Positions 16,940 to 24,992 of a stretch of DNA of 64,000 bases are shown here, in pieces. Position 1 is the stretch's first letter, and each line of letters starts with the position of its first letter. The DNA is taken from NCBI GenBank assembly GCA_020846535.1, contig JADLDR010000118.1, positions 105,589 through 169,588 on the forward strand, given 5' to 3'. The notes beneath the pieces are model-generated. The model saw nothing but the letters and a program-made list of their open reading frames with translations. It was not told the origin of the DNA and searched no databases. Both the position numbers and the translations under genes were made by a program. The DNA comes from Armatimonadota bacterium (GTDB lineage: Bacteria > Armatimonadota > JADLDR01).

Positions 16940-16958
16940 AACCCATCGGGTCGTCCTC
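16935..16958. repeat. family A palindrome (imperfect)
   Basis: ggggcaacccatcgggtcgtcctc is an imperfect version of GGGCGACCCATCGGGTCGCCC. It abuts the right end of the family C element, and the two repeats overlap by a few bases. Confidence 0.5.
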
Positions 16959-17057
16959 CCAGGCGAAAGTCCTGGTAGCATCATGGCGGCGAGGCGGCCA
17001 CCTACAGGCCCCCTGGTATGACCCGACAAACAGAAATCCCCCCTAGCGAGGTGACAT

Positions 17058-18872
17058 ATGCCCGACCGGAACTCTCAAATCCATCTTCTGCTCCACGGCC
17101 AGGAAGTCCCGCCTCCCGAACGCATCCCGCTTCGCGCCGGGCCGGTCTCTCTGCGCTACGAGGGCGGCGACTTGCGCTATCTCAGGGTCGGTGGCAAGGA
17201 AGTTCTCCGGCGCATTTACGGCGCGGTCCGGGACGAAAACTGGCGCACCGTTCCGATGGAACTCCGGGAGGTGGAGCGCGATATCCGCCCCGATTCCTTC
17301 AGGATCGCCTACGATGCCCGCCACCGGCAGGGCGCGGTGGATTTCGCCTGGCGGTGCGTCCTTCAGGGCAGCCCCGATGGAACGGTGACCGTGGGCTTCG
17401 ACGGCAGGGCGCTTGCCTCGTTTTTGAAGAACCGCATCGGATTGTGCGTACTGCATCCCGTGCGCGAGTGTTCGGGGCGGCCCTGCACGGTTCGCCATCC
17501 GGACGGCTCTGCGGAGGAAAGCCGTTTCCCGGAGCGGATCTCGCCGCACCAGCCCTTTTTCGAGGTGGCGGCCCTCACCCATGAAGCGATGCCCGGCCTG
17601 CGGGCCGAGGTGAGTTTCGCAGGGGAGGTTTTCGAGACGGAGGATCAGCGCAACTGGACGGACGCCTCCAATAAAACCTATTCCATCCCGCTTTCGGTGC
17701 CCTACCCGGCCCTTATCGAAGCCGGAACGCGAATTCACCAGACCGTTACCTTTACATTGCGCGGCCCGATCCCCGAAGAACCACCGCCCGCAAGGGAATG
17801 CATTCTGGCTGTCGGGGAGTCCTCGGTCGGGCGATTTCCGGGAATCGGCGTTCGCCTGCCCTTCCCGCCGGTGGAATTGACCGACTTCGAGCGGGATTCC
17901 CTGCGCTCGCTGCATTTGACCCATCTCTGGGCCGATGTCGAAGGGGCAGACCCGGAATCACTCCGCCAGACGGCAGCCGCATCGGCGACTCTGGGTGTTC
18001 CTCTGCGGGTCTGTCTGCGTCTGTCGGAATTCCTGGCGGAAAGCCAACTGCGGGCCGTCCGCGCCCTCTATGACGAGATCGAACCGGCGGCAGCCGACTG
18101 GGTGGTTTTCCCCTCTTCCGGGCCGGTCGTCGCCCTGGCCCGCGCCATTCTGCCGAAAGGATCGCGCATCGGGGGAGGGAGCGACCGGGATTTCACGGAA
18201 CTCAACCGCAACCGCCCCGCGCCCGGGCTGCTCGATTTCCTCTGCTATGGCATCCATCCGCAGGTTCATGCCTTCGACGACACCTCCATCATGGAGACCG
18301 CAGAAACCCACGGCGAAACCCTTCGCACAGCCCATACCTTCGCCACAGGCGCTCCCGTATCCCCCGGCCCGATCCGCCTGGCCCCCGGCAGACCCGATCC
18401 CCGGCTCGACTCTCTTCTTGCCGCCGCCTGGACGGTGGGCAGCCTCCAGCAACTTGCCGAAAACGGGGCGGAATCCGCCACCTATTTCGAGGCTGCCGGA
18501 ACGAACGGGATCCTCCGGGATGGCCGGATCGTCCCCCTCTACCCCGTTCTGGCTCAGGCCGCCTCCTGGAAAGGCGCGGAAACGCTGCCGGTGTCGGTCA
18601 GCGATCCCCTGGCCTTCGCCGCCGCAGCCGTGCGGCAGGAGGGGCGACTCAGACTCCTCATCGCCAACCTGTCCCCGGATGAAAAGCAGGCCGCCCTCCG
18701 CTTGCCTGGCAAGGTTTCCGCAAAGGAATACCGCCTCTCGGCGGAGAATGCTCTCCGTATCATGCGGGAGCCACAAAGTTTCCGGCAGAACCCGCGAACA
18801 GTCGACGGAGAGGCAATGGAGCTTTCATTGTCGCCCTACGGGGTGGCGCTGTTGGAGGAAGATCATGCCTGA
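17058..18872 (+). CDS. apnL: D-apionate lactonase (ApnL) family protein
   Basis: The 604-residue protein matches ApnL: an N-terminal GGDLRYLRVGGKEVLRRIY segment (about 32-50), then ISPHQPFFEV and the diagnostic FETEDQRNWTDASNKTY (about 195-211). ApnL hydrolyses D-apionolactone to D-apionate in D-apiose catabolism. GAGGTGA lies before ATG 17058. It overlaps the following Gfo/Idh gene by 8 bases. ApnO and OiaC homologues follow immediately, which strongly supports the role. Assigned from remembered family sequences, without a database search. Confidence 0.78.
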   Translation: MPDRNSQIHLLLHGQEVPPPERIPLRAGPVSLRYEGGDLRYLRVGGKEVLRRIYGAVRDENWRTVPMELREVERDIRPDSFRIAYDARHRQGAVDFAWRCVLQGSPDGTVTVGFDGRALASFLKNRIGLCVLHPVRECSGRPCTVRHPDGSAEESRFPERISPHQPFFEVAALTHEAMPGLRAEVSFAGEVFETEDQRNWTDASNKTYSIPLSVPYPALIEAGTRIHQTVTFTLRGPIPEEPPPARECILAVGESSVGRFPGIGVRLPFPPVELTDFERDSLRSLHLTHLWADVEGADPESLRQTAAASATLGVPLRVCLRLSEFLAESQLRAVRALYDEIEPAAADWVVFPSSGPVVALARAILPKGSRIGGGSDRDFTELNRNRPAPGLLDFLCYGIHPQVHAFDDTSIMETAETHGETLRTAHTFATGAPVSPGPIRLAPGRPDPRLDSLLAAAWTVGSLQQLAENGAESATYFEAAGTNGILRDGRIVPLYPVLAQAASWKGAETLPVSVSDPLAFAAAAVRQEGRLRLLIANLSPDEKQAALRLPGKVSAKEYRLSAENALRIMREPQSFRQNPRTVDGEAMELSLSPYGVALLEEDHA

Positions 18873-19905
18873 GAAGCTCCGTTTTGCGGTGCTGGGGGCC
18901 GGGTTCTGGGCGCACTACCAGATAGCCGCCTGGCGCGAGCAGCAGGGCGTCGAATGCGTCGCCGTCTACAACCGCCGCCGGGAGCGGGCGGAGGCCCTTG
19001 CCTCCGCCTTCGGCATTCCCCGGGTCTACGACAATCCCGATGAGATTCTGGACCAGGAGGCCCTGGATTTTGTGGATATTGTGACCGCGGTGGAGACCCA
19101 CCCGGCCTTCGTCGGCCTCTGCGCCAAGCGCAGGCTTCCGGTTATCTGTCAGAAGCCCATGGCCTCCACCCTGGAGGAGGCCGAAGGGATGGTCGCGACC
19201 TGCCGGTCGGCGGAGGTTCTCTTTCTGGTGCATGAGAACTGGCGCTGGCAGGCTCCCATCCGCGCCCTGGCCGCCGTCCTGAACGAAGGCCGGATCGGGC
19301 GGCCCTTCCGCGGGCGGGTCAGCTTTGTCTGCTCCTTCCCTGTGCTCGACAACCAGCCTTTTTTGAAGGAGCTAGATCAGTTCATTCTGACCGATATCGG
19401 CAGCCACATCCTGGATACGGCCCGCTTCCTCTTTGGGGAGGCCGACCGGCTCTACTGCGAGACGGCCCGTATCCATACCGACATCCGGGGCGAGGATGTC
19501 GCCACCGTGCTGCTGCACACCGAAAGGGGAGCCGCCGTCACCTGCGAGATGAGCTATGCAAGTCGCACCGAACAGGAGCGGTTCCCCCAGACCTTCATCT
19601 TTATCGAGGGAGAGAAGGGGTCGGCGGAACTGGCCCCCGATCACTGGGTGCGGGTCACCACCGCGGAAGGGACACACTCTCGCCGCTATCCCCCGCCCCG
19701 CTATCCCTGGGCCGACCCCACCTACGACCTGGTGCAGTCCAGCATGGTTCCCTGCCAGGCCGACCTCCTGCGGGCCGTCCGAGGGAAGGGCAACGCCGAA
19801 ACGACCGGCCCGGATAACCTCAAAACCATGAGGCTGGTCTTCGCCGCCTACGAATCCGCCCGCATAGGCCAGGCGGTGGCGATCAGCCGGGAGGAACCCC
19901 TATGA
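18865..19905 (+). CDS. apsD: Gfo/Idh/MocA oxidoreductase, probable D-apiose dehydrogenase (ApsD)
   Basis: The 346-residue protein has the Rossmann loop VLGAGFWAHYQ, the catalytic-region lysine in CQKPMAST, and ENWRWQAP at the domain junction. ApsD belongs to this family and oxidises D-apiose to D-apionolactone with NAD, the first step before ApnL. The family alone is broad (many sugar substrates), so the call rests on its position between apnL and apnO, overlapping both. ATG 18865 follows TTGGAGGAAGATC. The 17935 start in the ORF track is a shadow in apnL. Confidence 0.75.
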   Translation: MPEKLRFAVLGAGFWAHYQIAAWREQQGVECVAVYNRRRERAEALASAFGIPRVYDNPDEILDQEALDFVDIVTAVETHPAFVGLCAKRRLPVICQKPMASTLEEAEGMVATCRSAEVLFLVHENWRWQAPIRALAAVLNEGRIGRPFRGRVSFVCSFPVLDNQPFLKELDQFILTDIGSHILDTARFLFGEADRLYCETARIHTDIRGEDVATVLLHTERGAAVTCEMSYASRTEQERFPQTFIFIEGEKGSAELAPDHWVRVTTAEGTHSRRYPPPRYPWADPTYDLVQSSMVPCQADLLRAVRGKGNAETTGPDNLKTMRLVFAAYESARIGQAVAISREEPL

Positions 19906-20741
19906 AAACCGCTCTTTTCGGGGCCGGGGGCAAGATGGGCCGCCGCCTGACCCGAAACCTGAAGGACTCGGCCTATGAGATGCTTTATGTGGAGGTCAGC
20001 GAGCCGGGCATCCGGGCTCTGAGAGAGGCCGGGCTGGAACCCACCCCTCAGGCGGAAGTCCTGGCCGCCGCCGATGCCGTTATCCTGGCCGTTCCGGACC
20101 GGCTGATAGGCCGCATCGCGGACGAGATCGTTCCCGCGCTCCGGCCGGGCGCGATGGTCGCGCTCCTCGATCCCGCAGCGCCCCGGGCCGGAGATCTTCC
20201 CGGACGGGAGGATATCGCCTATTTCGTCACCCATCCCTGCCATCCGCCTGTCTTCAACGAGGAGAACGACCCCGAGGCCCGGAAGGACTACTTCGGGGGT
20301 GTCCGGGCCAGGCAGAACATCGTTTGCGCCCTCATGCAGGGGACGGAGGCGGATTACGCCCGCGGGGAAGCCCTGGCGAAGACGATGTTCGCCCCTGTAA
20401 TGCGGGCGCACCGTATCACCGTGGAGCAGATGGCGGTTCTGGAGCCTGCCCTGGCCGAGACCGTGGCCGCCTCCTGCCTGACCCTGATCCGCGAAGCGAT
20501 GGATGAGGCCGTAGGGCAGGGCGTGCCGGAGGAGGCCGCCCGGGATTTCCTCCTGGGGCATCTCAACATCCCCCTGGCGATCCTCTTCGGGGAGGTGGAT
20601 TCCACCTTCTCGGACGGGGCGAAGCTGATCATGCGCTACGGACAAGGCCGCCTCTTCCGCCCGGGCTGGAGAGAGCTTTTTACCCCGGAAAGCGTCCTCC
20701 GGCAGGTGAGGGTCATCGTGAACGGGAAGCTGCCGGAGTAG
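19902..20741 (+). CDS. apnO: D-apionate oxidoisomerase (ApnO)
   Basis: This 279-residue protein has a 6-phosphogluconate-dehydrogenase-like Rossmann domain (LFGAGGKMGRRL, residues 5-16). The C-terminal helical domain contains THPCHPPVFNEEND (about 110), ALMQGTEADY and HRITVEQMAVLEPALAE. ApnO converts D-apionate to 3-oxo-isoapionate using NAD. The THPCHPP and ALMQG segments agree with known ApnO sequences as I remember them. It overlaps apsD by 4 bases (ATGA) and is followed after 3 bases by the decarboxylase gene. Confidence 0.8.
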   Translation: MKTALFGAGGKMGRRLTRNLKDSAYEMLYVEVSEPGIRALREAGLEPTPQAEVLAAADAVILAVPDRLIGRIADEIVPALRPGAMVALLDPAAPRAGDLPGREDIAYFVTHPCHPPVFNEENDPEARKDYFGGVRARQNIVCALMQGTEADYARGEALAKTMFAPVMRAHRITVEQMAVLEPALAETVAASCLTLIREAMDEAVGQGVPEEAARDFLLGHLNIPLAILFGEVDSTFSDGAKLIMRYGQGRLFRPGWRELFTPESVLRQVRVIVNGKLPE

Positions 20742-20744
20742 AAT

Positions 20745-21560
20745 ATGAAACCGGGCCTCGGCTCCTATACCTTCACCTGGGCGGTCGGCGTCCCCGGATT
20801 CGCGCCGGACAGGCCGATGGACGCCTTCGCCCTTCTGGAAGCGGCGGCGCGTCTGGAGGCAAAAGCCGTTCAGTTCTGCGACAACCTGCCGCTCTCCGGC
20901 CTGCCCGAACCGGAGTTACGGGCGCTCCGGGCGGAGGCGGACTCGATGGGCATCGCTGTAGAGGTAGGGACCCGCGGGCTGGATCCGGAAAACCTCCGGG
21001 CCTACCTGCGACTGGCCGCTCCGTTCGGCTGCCCGTTCGTGCGCCTGGTGATCGACCGGCCCGGAGACGAGCCTTCTCCAGAAGAGGCCCTTGCCCGCCT
21101 GCGCCCGATTCTGCCCGATTTCGCCCGCGCCGGCGTCAAACTGGCCGTAGAGAACCACGACCGCTTCCCGGCCTCCGTTCTGGCCCGGCTGGTGGAGAGC
21201 CTGGGAGCCGACCGGGCGGGGGTCTGCCTGGATACCGTCAACTCCTTCGGCTGCCTGGAAGGGCTGGAGGCGGCGATCCCAATCCTGGCCCCTTACACCC
21301 TGAACCTCCATGTCAAGGACTTCATCCTGCGCCGCATGAGCCACCAGATGGGCTTTATCATCGAGGGTTGCCCCGCCGGTCAGGGAAGGCTGGACATCCC
21401 CCGGCTCCTCGAACAACTGGCCGCCGCCGGCAAAAGCGAGATCAGCGCCGTTCTCGAACTCTGGACCCCGCCCGAAGCCACCCTGGAGGAGACCATTCGC
21501 AAGGAACGGAGGTGGGCGGAGGAGAGCATGGCGTATTTGCAAGGGGCAGTGAGAGGGTGA
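20745..21560 (+). CDS. oiaC: 3-oxo-isoapionate decarboxylase (OiaC)-like TIM-barrel enzyme
   Basis: The 271-residue xylose-isomerase-type TIM barrel begins GLGSYTFTWAVGVPGF. Metal and substrate ligands are likely in AVENHDRF (about 130), CLDTVNSFG (about 163), NLHVKDF (about 187) and VLELWTPPE (about 241). OiaC decarboxylates 3-oxo-isoapionate to L-erythrulose. It is the last gene of the overlapping apnL-apsD-apnO-oiaC operon, which defines the non-phosphorylated route. No OiaK, OiaT or OiaX homologue is in the window, consistent with this branch. Confidence 0.77.
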   Translation: MKPGLGSYTFTWAVGVPGFAPDRPMDAFALLEAAARLEAKAVQFCDNLPLSGLPEPELRALRAEADSMGIAVEVGTRGLDPENLRAYLRLAAPFGCPFVRLVIDRPGDEPSPEEALARLRPILPDFARAGVKLAVENHDRFPASVLARLVESLGADRAGVCLDTVNSFGCLEGLEAAIPILAPYTLNLHVKDFILRRMSHQMGFIIEGCPAGQGRLDIPRLLEQLAAAGKSEISAVLELWTPPEATLEETIRKERRWAEESMAYLQGAVRG

Positions 21561-21579
21561 CTCATCGGGTCGTCCTCTC
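21553..21579. repeat. family A palindrome after the apiose operon
   Basis: gagggtgactcatcgggtcgtcctctc forms an imperfect hairpin overlapping the oiaC stop. It may stabilise or end the operon transcript. Confidence 0.5.
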
Positions 21580-21600
21580 AAGTAGGGTCCTGAAACCAAA

Positions 21601-22734
21601 ATGTACACACATCCCTTCAAATCCTGCGCCGAACGCCTTCCGCTCTGTCTGGCTCTTGCCGCTCTGCCTGCGGCGGCCCTGGCAAACGTCGGAGTACCCC
21701 TGATATGGGCGACTTCGGGCCAGTTGCTACTGATCAACATCATCATCGCCATGATGGTGGAGACGGTTGTGGCGGAACGCCTCTGGGGGAACCTGCGGCA
21801 TCCCTTCAGGCTGTTCCTGGCCGCGAACTATTTTTCTACCTTGTCCGGCTCGGCTTTCCTTGCCACGGGCGGGGTCTGGCTCTGGAACGTCATGATCGAC
21901 GAGGCTCCCCTCTACCGGGCGATCCCGGCGGCCTAGACGCTGTTTGCCCTGTCCTGGATACTATCGGTTTTGCTGGAGTGGCCGTTCTGCTTTTTCATGG
22001 TGGGCCGGGGCGAAGGCGCTTTAAGGAAAGCCCTTTGCATCTCACTGGCCGCGCAGGTCGCTTCTTATGCCATTCTGGTTCCCTATTACTATGTCTTCAG
22101 CAACGATACCCTGTACCGGAACATGGATATCCGGAAGGACCTCTCCTTCGTGAGGCGTCCTGCGCCGGTCGTCTATTATATCGGCCTCCGGGACGGCGAT
22201 ATCTGGCTCATCCGCGCCGACGGGACCGGCAGGCGGAAGGTTCGGGAGGCAAACATTACCGATCCCTATGCCCGACTCACTGTGCGGCCCCGTCCCGGCA
22301 ACCCAAAAGGCGATATCTGGCTCATCGTCAAAGACGGTTCCGCCCGCAGCCGGAATCCCTTACTGACCGAAGCAGCCTCCCGGTTCGCGCTGCATCCCGA
22401 TTATCTGGAAAGAGGATCGGAGAGGGATTCCGCCTTCAATTTCTCCTCCGGGCCGGACTTTCGCCCGGAAGGCAGGCGCGAGTGGACGATGTTCGGCGAT
22501 TTCTGGGGCGGATCCGGCACAGATGTCCGGCGAAACCGGCATGGTGTCTATAAGTTCGGTTTTGATTTGCCTTTTATGTTTTACGCCGCCCGCTGGAATA
22601 CGGGCAATTTCAACTATCTGCCCGGCGATTAGGCCGTTTTCCAGATGGGACCTCAGATTCTGGTCCTGGATATGCCCGGTCGGAAGATCGCACTCCTCAC
22701 CGCAGGGCGCGGGCCGGTGGCGGCGTATGAATGA
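21601..22734 (+). pseudogene. membrane protein ORF interrupted by two in-frame TAG codons
   Basis: The frame from ATG 21601 stays open for 377 codons to TGA 22732-22734, except for TAG at 21934-21936 and TAG at 22630-22632. There is no frame change. Membrane helices continue on both sides of the first TAG (TLFALSWILSVLLEWPFCFF directly after it). A conserved-looking tail (AVFQMGPQILVLDMPGRK) follows the second. The N-terminus resembles a signal or TM segment. Two related soluble repeats, GDIWLIRADGTG and GDIWLIVKDGSA, occupy the middle. Either a recent pseudogene or a read-through gene. The family is not recognised. Confidence 0.6.
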
Positions 22735-22785
22735 AGGGGAGCGTCAGGTGGGCTGTACCGCATCGATAACAGAACTTTTACGTGG

Positions 22786-22810
22786 GAGGGCGACCCATCG
22801 GGCCGCCCCA
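22786..22810. repeat. family A palindrome
   Basis: gagggcgacccatcgggccgcccca, imperfect stem, between the interrupted membrane-protein gene and the NAGPA gene. Confidence 0.5.
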
Positions 22811-22863
22811 TCACCATACTTTACCGCTCCTCTTGCCCGCTACAGAAAGGCCGCCGCACAACC

Positions 22864-23916
22864 ATGCGCTTCGTCATCAGATTATTCATCGTTATCTTCC
22901 TGATCCATGCCTGGCCTCTCCTGCCCGCCGGGGCGCAATCCCTGGAGTCGCAGATGGTGACGGTGGAGATGGGCGGCAGGCGGATCGTCGCCAAAGTCAT
23001 CAAGGCGAAGATGAGCCAGGTGCGGGTGAAGGTGGGGCTGGCGAAGGGGCTGGTGGGCCGGACGGAAGACCTGGCCGGGATCGCCCGGCGCTACGGGGCG
23101 GCGGCGGCCATCAACGGCTCCTTTTTCGACGCCTATACCCGGAGTTCCATCAAAAGCCCGCACCATACCCTCATCACCGGCGGGCAGGTGGCGCATCTGG
23201 GGAATGTTGGCACTCTGACGGGCTTCACGCCCGAGGGAGAGGCCGTGATGGAGCGGGTCCCGCTGACCATCGAGGGGAGCCGCGAGGGTCGGTTCACCTG
23301 GCCCTATCGGTGGTACGCCTACTGGGTGAACCGGCTGCCCACCGCGTCCACAGTGACGATTTTCACCCCGCAGTGGGGCCGGGCGACCGGGCTGAACGGG
23401 GGAACGCAGGTGGTCGTCTCCGGGGGGAGGGTGGAGCGCATCGCCAGAGGTTCCCAGCCGATTCCCTCTGACGGCTATGTCATCTATTTCCAGGGAACCG
23501 GCGAAACGATGCTCCGCGGCTTCCGGGTGGGCCAGGAGGCGGCCTACCGCATCATCCGCAAGGATGAGGGGAGGCTGGGGCTGTGGGCACAGGTGCAGGA
23601 GGCGGTGGGGGCCGGCCCCCGCCTGGTGGCCGACGGGCGGATCGCCCTGGACCCGCGCTCCGAGGGCTTTTCCAGCCCCAAGATTCTCAGCCTGTCCGGG
23701 GCCAGGAGCGCCCTGGGCATCACCCGCGACAACTGCCTCCTGATGGTCACCGCCAGCGGCACAGTGCGCGAGATGGCGGTCGTCATGCAGGCCCTCGGCG
23801 CTTACCAGGCGATGAACCTGGACGGCGGGGCCTCCAGCGGCCTCTGGCTTCAGGGCCGCTACCTCACCCGCCCGGGCCGCCTCATCAGCAACGCCCTGCT
23901 GATTCTGAGACGGTAG
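22864..23916 (+). CDS. exported NAGPA-type phosphodiester glycosidase family protein
   Basis: The 350-residue protein has a signal peptide (FVIRLFIVIFLIHAWPLLPAGA) and a NAGPA domain with AAAINGSFFDAY (about 79) and MNLDGGASSGLW (about 318), both active-site signatures. In animals the domain removes GlcNAc from phosphodiesters. Bacterial versions act in the envelope on exopolysaccharide or wall-linked sugar phosphodiesters. It runs convergent to the nitrilase gene and is followed by a weak hairpin. Confidence 0.87.
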   Translation: MRFVIRLFIVIFLIHAWPLLPAGAQSLESQMVTVEMGGRRIVAKVIKAKMSQVRVKVGLAKGLVGRTEDLAGIARRYGAAAAINGSFFDAYTRSSIKSPHHTLITGGQVAHLGNVGTLTGFTPEGEAVMERVPLTIEGSREGRFTWPYRWYAYWVNRLPTASTVTIFTPQWGRATGLNGGTQVVVSGGRVERIARGSQPIPSDGYVIYFQGTGETMLRGFRVGQEAAYRIIRKDEGRLGLWAQVQEAVGAGPRLVADGRIALDPRSEGFSSPKILSLSGARSALGITRDNCLLMVTASGTVREMAVVMQALGAYQAMNLDGGASSGLWLQGRYLTRPGRLISNALLILRR

Positions 23917-23927
23917 CCATGGTGATT

Positions 23928-23950
23928 AAAGCAGGCCATCCGGCTGCTTT
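23928..23950. terminator. weak bidirectional hairpin between convergent genes
   Basis: aaagcag-gccatccgg-ctgcttt, a 7-bp stem with flanking A/T, lies between the NAGPA and nitrilase stops. Confidence 0.35.
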
Positions 23951-23976
23951 CGGATATCGCGCTCCTATGAAATCCT

Positions 23977-24957
23977 CTATCCCTTCCCATAGATCGCCCG
24001 GCTGCCGTGGGCGGCCTGCTGGGGCAGCGCCTCTTCTCTCTGAAGGAGACAGGCGTAGGCTTCGCGGTGGCGGGCATGGTACTGGCGGAAGCTTTCGATG
24101 CCGAATTCCGACTGAAGGCGGGACATCGTGATCTCCGGATCGGTCGGCTCAATCAGGAAGCGACCGTCATCCGGGTGGGAGCGGATTTCCACACGGCCCG
24201 GGTAAGCGTTCATGACTCGTTCCGGGATGCCTGCATTGAAATCGGTGTGGCAGACCATATAATCGAGGTTGATGTCGCGCCAGGCGATACTGGCATTGCT
24301 GTCGGTCCGGGCCAGGATGGTTCCGCAAGGATCGATAATGCGGGAGCTGTCGGAGAGAACGGAAGAGACCACATAAAAGTTGTGCAGGGCCGCATAGACC
24401 TGCAAGGGGAACCCGCCGTTGTAGGCGGAGGGCCAGAAAACCAGCCGTGCCTCCTGCTGTGCCAAAGAGTCCCAGCTTTCGGGGAAACCGATATCGAAAC
24501 AGATTTGAATCCCGATTCTCCCGAAGTCCAGATCGAAGACCGGCGCTTCCTTTCCGGGCATGTTTCCGCGCTCGAAAACGGTATAATCGTTGGAACTGGT
24601 GACCGGATGGATTTTATCGTATATTCCCAGCACACCCCCCGAGCGATCCAGCACTACCGCGGAATTATAGCAGACGCCCTCCCGCCGGGTGAATAAAGGG
24701 CAGATGACATAGCAGCGATGCTCTTTTGCGTACCGGGCAAAGAGGTCGGTGGTGGAGCCGAGAACCGGTTCCGCCACTTCCTCCGCCCGTTGGTAGGCTA
24801 CGGTGCCCATCGAAAAGGTTTCAGGCAGGCATACCAGATCCGGCTTCAGCTTCAGGGCGACTTCCAGGATTTGCCGAATATAATCCACATTCTTTTCCAC
24901 TGTATTTTCGAAATGGTGGCCCTGGCAGACGGTCACAATACGAGCGATGGTGTTCAT
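23977..24957 (-). CDS. carbon-nitrogen hydrolase (nitrilase superfamily amidase)
   Basis: The 326-residue protein has the complete catalytic triad: Glu46 in LPETF, Lys115 in YDKIHPV and Cys153 in QICFDIGFPE. These enzymes hydrolyse amides, carbamoyl groups or nitriles via a thioester. It starts 36 bases downstream of the large glycosidase-like gene on the same strand, so both are probably expressed together. An amide-substituted sugar could be the shared substrate, which is inference. Confidence 0.88.
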   Translation of the reverse strand: MNTIARIVTVCQGHHFENTVEKNVDYIRQILEVALKLKPDLVCLPETFSMGTVAYQRAEEVAEPVLGSTTDLFARYAKEHRCYVICPLFTRREGVCYNSAVVLDRSGGVLGIYDKIHPVTSSNDYTVFERGNMPGKEAPVFDLDFGRIGIQICFDIGFPESWDSLAQQEARLVFWPSAYNGGFPLQVYAALHNFYVVSSVLSDSSRIIDPCGTILARTDSNASIAWRDINLDYMVCHTDFNAGIPERVMNAYPGRVEIRSHPDDGRFLIEPTDPEITMSRLQSEFGIESFRQYHARHREAYACLLQREEALPQQAAHGSRAIYGKG

Positions 24958-24992
24958 TTAGTCTCCTTATGATTCAAGCGCAAGCATTAACA

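Noticed and set aside
21601-22734. General reassignment of TAG as a sense codon in this organism
   Set aside because: TAG ends many intact genes at normal C-termini (SDR, PhyH, KsgA-region neighbours, SIS, MoxR and others), so a global code change does not fit; local read-through remains possible.
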